A stretch of 64,000 nt of DNA, taken from Bacillus shivajii (GTDB taxonomy: Bacteria; Bacillota; Bacilli; Bacillales; Salisediminibacteriaceae). Positions 60,890 through 64,000 of the stretch are shown here, piece after piece (the first letter of the stretch is position 1; each line of letters opens with the position of its first letter). The position numbers and the translations under genes were made by a program. Under the pieces are notes generated by a model, which saw only the letters and a list, made by a program, of their open reading frames with translations, was not told the DNA's origin and did no database searches. The DNA is taken from the NCBI RefSeq assembly GCF_020519665.1, contig NZ_CP084703.1, positions 682,001-746,000 of the forward strand, written 5' to 3'.

Positions 60890-61387
60890 ATGGAAGTACG
60901 ATTGATGGAAGCGATTGATGCTGAAGCATACCGAGCTCTTAGACTCGAAGCCTTACGAACAAATCCCGAGTCATTTGCATCTGGTTATGAAGAAGAAAAA
61001 GAGAATTCCGTTGCCTTTTATAAAAAACGGCTTCAATCAGACAGTTCATTTACCTATGGAGCATTTTATCACGAGAGGTTAGTTGGTGTTGTTACCCTTG
61101 TGAGGGATACAAAACAAAAAATGAATCATCGCGCAAACATTGTTGCTATGTACGTAACTCCTGAAGTTAGGGGGAAAGGTATTGGGAGAAAGGTCATGAA
61201 AGCAGCTATTGAAAAAGCTAAAGAGTTAAACGGTCTCAGACAAATCTATTTAACGGTTGTTACTGATAATACTCCTGCGAAAAAACTATATGAATCTATT
61301 GGTTTTGTAACTTACGGAGTAGATAAAGAGGCTCTTCATGTTGGCGGTACATATCTTGATGAAGATTGGATGGTATTATTTTTATAA
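60890..61387 (+). CDS. GNAT family N-acetyltransferase
   Basis: A 165-residue GNAT protein of the RimI/YkkB-like type. EVRLMEAIDAEAYRALRLEALRTNPESFASGYEEE is the common N-terminus; VAMYVTPEVRGKGIGRKVMKAAIEKA contains the acetyl-CoA loop RGKGIG; IYLTVVTDNTPAKKLYESIGF is motif B. GGAGGAA precedes the ATG. The substrate is unknown; single gene with its own terminator. Confidence 0.88.
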   Translation: MEVRLMEAIDAEAYRALRLEALRTNPESFASGYEEEKENSVAFYKKRLQSDSSFTYGAFYHERLVGVVTLVRDTKQKMNHRANIVAMYVTPEVRGKGIGRKVMKAAIEKAKELNGLRQIYLTVVTDNTPAKKLYESIGFVTYGVDKEALHVGGTYLDEDWMVLFL

Positions 61388-61419
61388 TATAATAAATATC
61401 CAAATATTATGATAAAAAT

Positions 61420-61450
61420 GAGTTTAGGAATGATTCTAAGCTCTTTTTTT
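61420..61450 (+). terminator. Terminator of the 60890 acetyltransferase gene
   Basis: GAGTTTAGGA and TTCTAAGCTC (10 bp with two wobbles) with a 4-nt loop, followed by seven T residues. Confidence 0.75.
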
Positions 61451-61668
61451 ATTGCTAATTGATCGTGTCTTACGTAATGATACAAAAGTTTTGGTATATA
61501 AGTGGGAATAAATAGCAAAATCGATTGAACCTTTTGTAAATAATTAAAGGGTGATAAAATAAGGAATTGTGTTTGATTGAATAAATATTCTAAACAATAT
61601 TTTTGAAAGATTCAAAGGTGATAAGAAAGGGGAGCTCTTAGCTTCAGACAAGCGAGGGGGGAAAGGAT

Positions 61669-62589
61669 ATGAAAAAAAATAAGCAAAAATCATGGACGAT
61701 CATACTCACAGACGGTCCGCAATCACCAGTGAGAAAATTTAACCTTTCAAAAAAACTCTTTTATAGCAGTATTTTAATAGTGTTTTTTCTCATAATTACG
61801 ATTGGTGGACTTACATATACGCTAAATAAACTAAATATGGAACAATCTCAGCTCTATGCTAAGATTGATCAGCAGCAGGTTGAAATAACAGAAGTGAAAA
61901 ATGAAAATATCGCATTACATGAAGAAGCTTCGGCTGTTCAGGAAACGATCGAAGAGTTTAAAAGTTTTGAAGCACGATTAAGTGAAATGGATTTGGAAAT
62001 GCCTTCAGATCTTGATGATCGAGATGGAAGTGGGGGAATTGAACTTCCAGAAGGTTTAGACGTCGGTGACGAGTACAATGACGATGTTTTTAAGGGGTTA
62101 CTTGAAATGAGGGACAATCTTCCAGAGCTTCTTGATAGTTTTGAGGATACATTAGCTACACTCATGGAATATGAAGAAGAACTTCGTACCGTACCGACAC
62201 TTTTTCCGGCAGAAGAAGGCAGGATCTCTTCACATTATGGGAATCGTGAAGATCCGATCACTCAATGGAAAAGGTTTCATTCCGGAACAGACATTGCAGC
62301 ACCGTTAGAAACCCGCATTTATGCTGCGGCAGATGGTACTGTCATTCATGCAGGACGTCACGGTGGATATGGAAAGACGGTCATTATTGATCACGGCAGT
62401 ACGTATGAAACCCTCTATGCTCATTTAAATTCGATTGAAGTCTCTGTCGGAGATACAGTGAAAAAAGGCGATGATATTGCTGGCATGGGAACGACTGGCC
62501 GCAGTACAGGAGTACACCTTCACTATGAAATTAAACGAAATGGTGAGCATATTGATCCGTATATATATATGACCTTCCATCAGAGATAG
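61669..62589 (+). CDS. M23 family metallopeptidase with membrane anchor and coiled coil
   Basis: A 306-residue single-pass protein: a basic cytoplasmic tail, helix about 26-48 (FFYSSILIVFFLI-like), a coiled coil about 50-105 (QQQVEITEVKNENIALHEEA), an acidic linker, and a C-terminal LytM domain. The zinc ligands are H and D in RFHSGTDIAAPL and H in VHLHYEIKRNG, all present, so it should be an active peptidoglycan endopeptidase. It is followed 24 nt later by a bactofilin gene, a pairing known to link cell-wall hydrolysis to a cytoskeletal scaffold. Confidence 0.9.
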   Translation: MKKNKQKSWTIILTDGPQSPVRKFNLSKKLFYSSILIVFFLIITIGGLTYTLNKLNMEQSQLYAKIDQQQVEITEVKNENIALHEEASAVQETIEEFKSFEARLSEMDLEMPSDLDDRDGSGGIELPEGLDVGDEYNDDVFKGLLEMRDNLPELLDSFEDTLATLMEYEEELRTVPTLFPAEEGRISSHYGNREDPITQWKRFHSGTDIAAPLETRIYAAADGTVIHAGRHGGYGKTVIIDHGSTYETLYAHLNSIEVSVGDTVKKGDDIAGMGTTGRSTGVHLHYEIKRNGEHIDPYIYMTFHQR

Positions 62590-62613
62590 AAGGAATAAAA
62601 AGGAGCGAGAAGG

Positions 62614-63036
62614 ATGTTTTCAAATAAAAAAGATGAAAAGAAATTGGATGAAGTTTCCACAGTGATCGGAGAGGAAACAACTTTTACCGGCACCCTTGAA
62701 GTAAACTCAAGTATTCGAATTGACGGAAAAGTTTACGGTGATGTGAAATGTAACGGTGATGTAACTGTCGGTCAGGAAGGGTATATCGAAAAACAATTAA
62801 CAGCTCGAAACTTATTTTTAGCGGGTAAAATTCAAGGTGACGTAAAAATTGAAGGGAAAATTCATATTTACGATTCTGGATCATTAGATGGAAAAGCTGA
62901 AATGAACACAATCGTCATTGACGAAAATGGTCACTTTAATGGAGAGTGCGTGATGACTGGCTCTCAGGATGTGGCTGGGAAAAAAGAAAACAGTTCAAAG
63001 AAAGAAAAAGTGAAGGAAGTCAAAGAGCAAGCATAA
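62614..63036 (+). CDS. Bactofilin (polymer-forming cytoskeletal protein)
   Basis: A 140-residue DUF583 protein. The right-handed beta-helix core (about 15-110) has the regular hydrophobic pattern FTGTLEVNSSIRIDGKVYGDV, VTVGQEGYIEKQLTARNLFL, AGKIQGDVKIEGKIHIYDSG. A basic tail (KKENSSKKEKVKEVKEQ) follows. Bactofilins self-assemble into filaments without nucleotide. AGGAGCG lies upstream of the ATG. Co-transcribed with the M23 peptidase, as in the B. subtilis and Helicobacter-type pairs. Confidence 0.92.
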   Translation: MFSNKKDEKKLDEVSTVIGEETTFTGTLEVNSSIRIDGKVYGDVKCNGDVTVGQEGYIEKQLTARNLFLAGKIQGDVKIEGKIHIYDSGSLDGKAEMNTIVIDENGHFNGECVMTGSQDVAGKKENSSKKEKVKEVKEQA

Positions 63037-63498
63037 ATGTGTTATGTCCGTAGGAGACTTCACGGTGCTCCTTATAATCTTTATATAAACGTACCCATCT
63101 CATATAATGAGGTGGTTTTTTGTATGGATATACATTGATTGATACGGTTGTTGGTGTGAGTGATAGTTATGGGGCTGGGTGATGGTGGGATCTGAAGTAG
63201 GAGTGTTGTCTGACCTTTTTTTTACGAAAGATCATTTCAGTTTTCTTGCTTGTTGAGTCCGACACGATTGAGTCTGACTCGGGTGACCCAGACATAAATG
63301 TGGAGGACTCAATTCATGAATAAATACGAGGAAAACTGATTATAAAGGAGGGTATTTTGTATAAAAATACAACCTACCGATACAGCTACTGATTCTCATT
63401 GAACAATACAGTTTTGCAAAAAAAGGTAATGATTTCTTGTATTTATGAGCACTATAGTTCATGAGGTTTATAACTAATTAAAAAAATGGAGTGTCCTC
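63037..63498. other. 462-nt gap with one terminator
   Basis: A terminator lies at 63093-63122 (ACCCATCTCAT..ATGAGGTGGT then seven T residues), ending the peptidase-bactofilin operon. 63250-63300 has GAGTCCGACACGATTGAGTC-like short repeats of GAGTC/GACTC. No coding frame with a ribosome site is visible before GGAG at 63488. Confidence 0.55.
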
Positions 63499-64000
63499 AT
63501 GGATCGTGTAATGAAACTGTTCATCATTTTTGTCGGATCAATTATATTAGGGATTGCTTTTAATGTGTTTCTTTTACCGCATGAAGTCCTTACAGGTGGA
63601 GTCACAGGTCTTGCGATGGTACTCGGTCTTTTATCGCCGATTAATACCGGGATCTGGATCATTATCTTAAATATACCAATTCTTATCATGGGTTGGATGA
63701 AGCTAGGGAAGGAGTTTATTGGAAACAGCATTTACTCTGTATTAGTGACGGCGATTTCGATGCAATACATCCCTGTCGTAGAAATTACGCAAGATGCTCT
63801 TCTTTCTGCCGTTTTTGGTGGGGTTCTGACTGGGGTCGGAGTCGGCTTAATTGTAAAGTATTATGGATCCACTGGAGGATTTGACGTAGTTGGACTCTTA
63901 ATTACACAAAAACGAGATTTACCGCTTGGCTTCATTATTTTTGTGTTAAACAGTGGGGTCGTGTTTATTTCCGGATTTATTTTCGGATGGGAGCTTGCGT
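63499..64000 (+). CDS. YitT family membrane protein, 3' end outside window
   Basis: 167 residues are visible, running off the right edge. MDRVMKLFIIFVGSIILGIAFNVFLLPHEVLTGGVTGLAMVLG is the characteristic YitT/DUF161 start; GSTGGFDVVGLLITQKRDLPLG is the second signature. Five helices are present. The C-terminal DUF2179 domain common in this family would lie beyond the window. Function unknown, often linked to spore-formers. ATG 63499 lies 7 nt after GGAG. Confidence 0.9.
   Translation, partial: MDRVMKLFIIFVGSIILGIAFNVFLLPHEVLTGGVTGLAMVLGLLSPINTGIWIIILNIPILIMGWMKLGKEFIGNSIYSVLVTAISMQYIPVVEITQDALLSAVFGGVLTGVGVGLIVKYYGSTGGFDVVGLLITQKRDLPLGFIIFVLNSGVVFISGFIFGWELA

Overview
The window looks like chromosome from an endospore-forming member of the Bacillaceae, probably an alkaliphilic or haloalkaliphilic one. 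The evidence is low-GC DNA with strong AGGAGG-type ribosome sites, a GerA-type spore germinant receptor operon, B. subtilis-like CstA, RlmCD, LicH, YjmF-type mannonate oxidoreductase and ChaA homologues, an NhaC-type antiporter, and substrate-binding lipoproteins with strongly acidic linkers. I saw no rRNA, tRNA, CRISPR array or intact insertion sequence. Assignments come from reading motifs and recalled families; no database search was run.

Layout. 1-8 kb is housekeeping and poorly known genes: a YihY membrane protein cut by the left edge, a cory-CC-star/ArsA/flavin-reductase-like operon, cstA, a SEC-C protein and rlmCD. 8-25 kb is a carbohydrate region: two aldo/keto reductases; a beta-glucoside/beta-glucan operon (GH1, ABC binding protein, two permeases, DUF624 protein, LacI regulator, 1066-residue GH94 phosphorylase) with repeated LacI/CcpA-type operators; then a ROK kinase, an RpiR regulator and a GH4 phospho-glucosidase among mobile-looking repeats. 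25-31 kb has a hydroxyacid dehydrogenase, an FAD oxidoreductase and an array of CBO0543-type membrane proteins, one broken by a stop codon. 31-38 kb holds the ger operon (small membrane protein, B, C, A) and an amino-acid ABC importer.

39-50 kb is a sugar-acid catabolic locus: LacI regulator, PfkB kinase, hexulose-phosphate synthase and isomerase homologues, LDH2-family reductase, TRAP transporter, zinc alcohol dehydrogenase, KDPG aldolase, mannonate dehydratase and SDR mannonate oxidoreductase. No uronate isomerase is present, so the simplest reading is L-gulonate (or a related hexonate) to fructuronate, mannonate, KDG, KDPG, then pyruvate plus glyceraldehyde-3-phosphate, with a second decarboxylating branch possibly encoded by the HPS/PHI-like pair. 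50-55 kb is an FCD regulator-nhaC-amidohydrolase operon. 55-64 kb is a mix of small enzymes, a heptad-repeat histidine-rich coiled-coil protein, a Ca2+/H+ exchanger, acetyltransferases, a glycerophosphodiesterase, an M23 peptidase-bactofilin pair and a YitT protein cut by the right edge.

Three interspersed repeat families stand out: 7 short hairpins built on CCAGGTGCCTGGCAC; 4 MITE-like elements with TGAATCAATTTCATAA terminal inverted repeats; and GC-rich elements with GGCTYTGTTAA-type ends. A decayed fragment duplicating part of the ROK kinase gene lies downstream of the GH94 gene.
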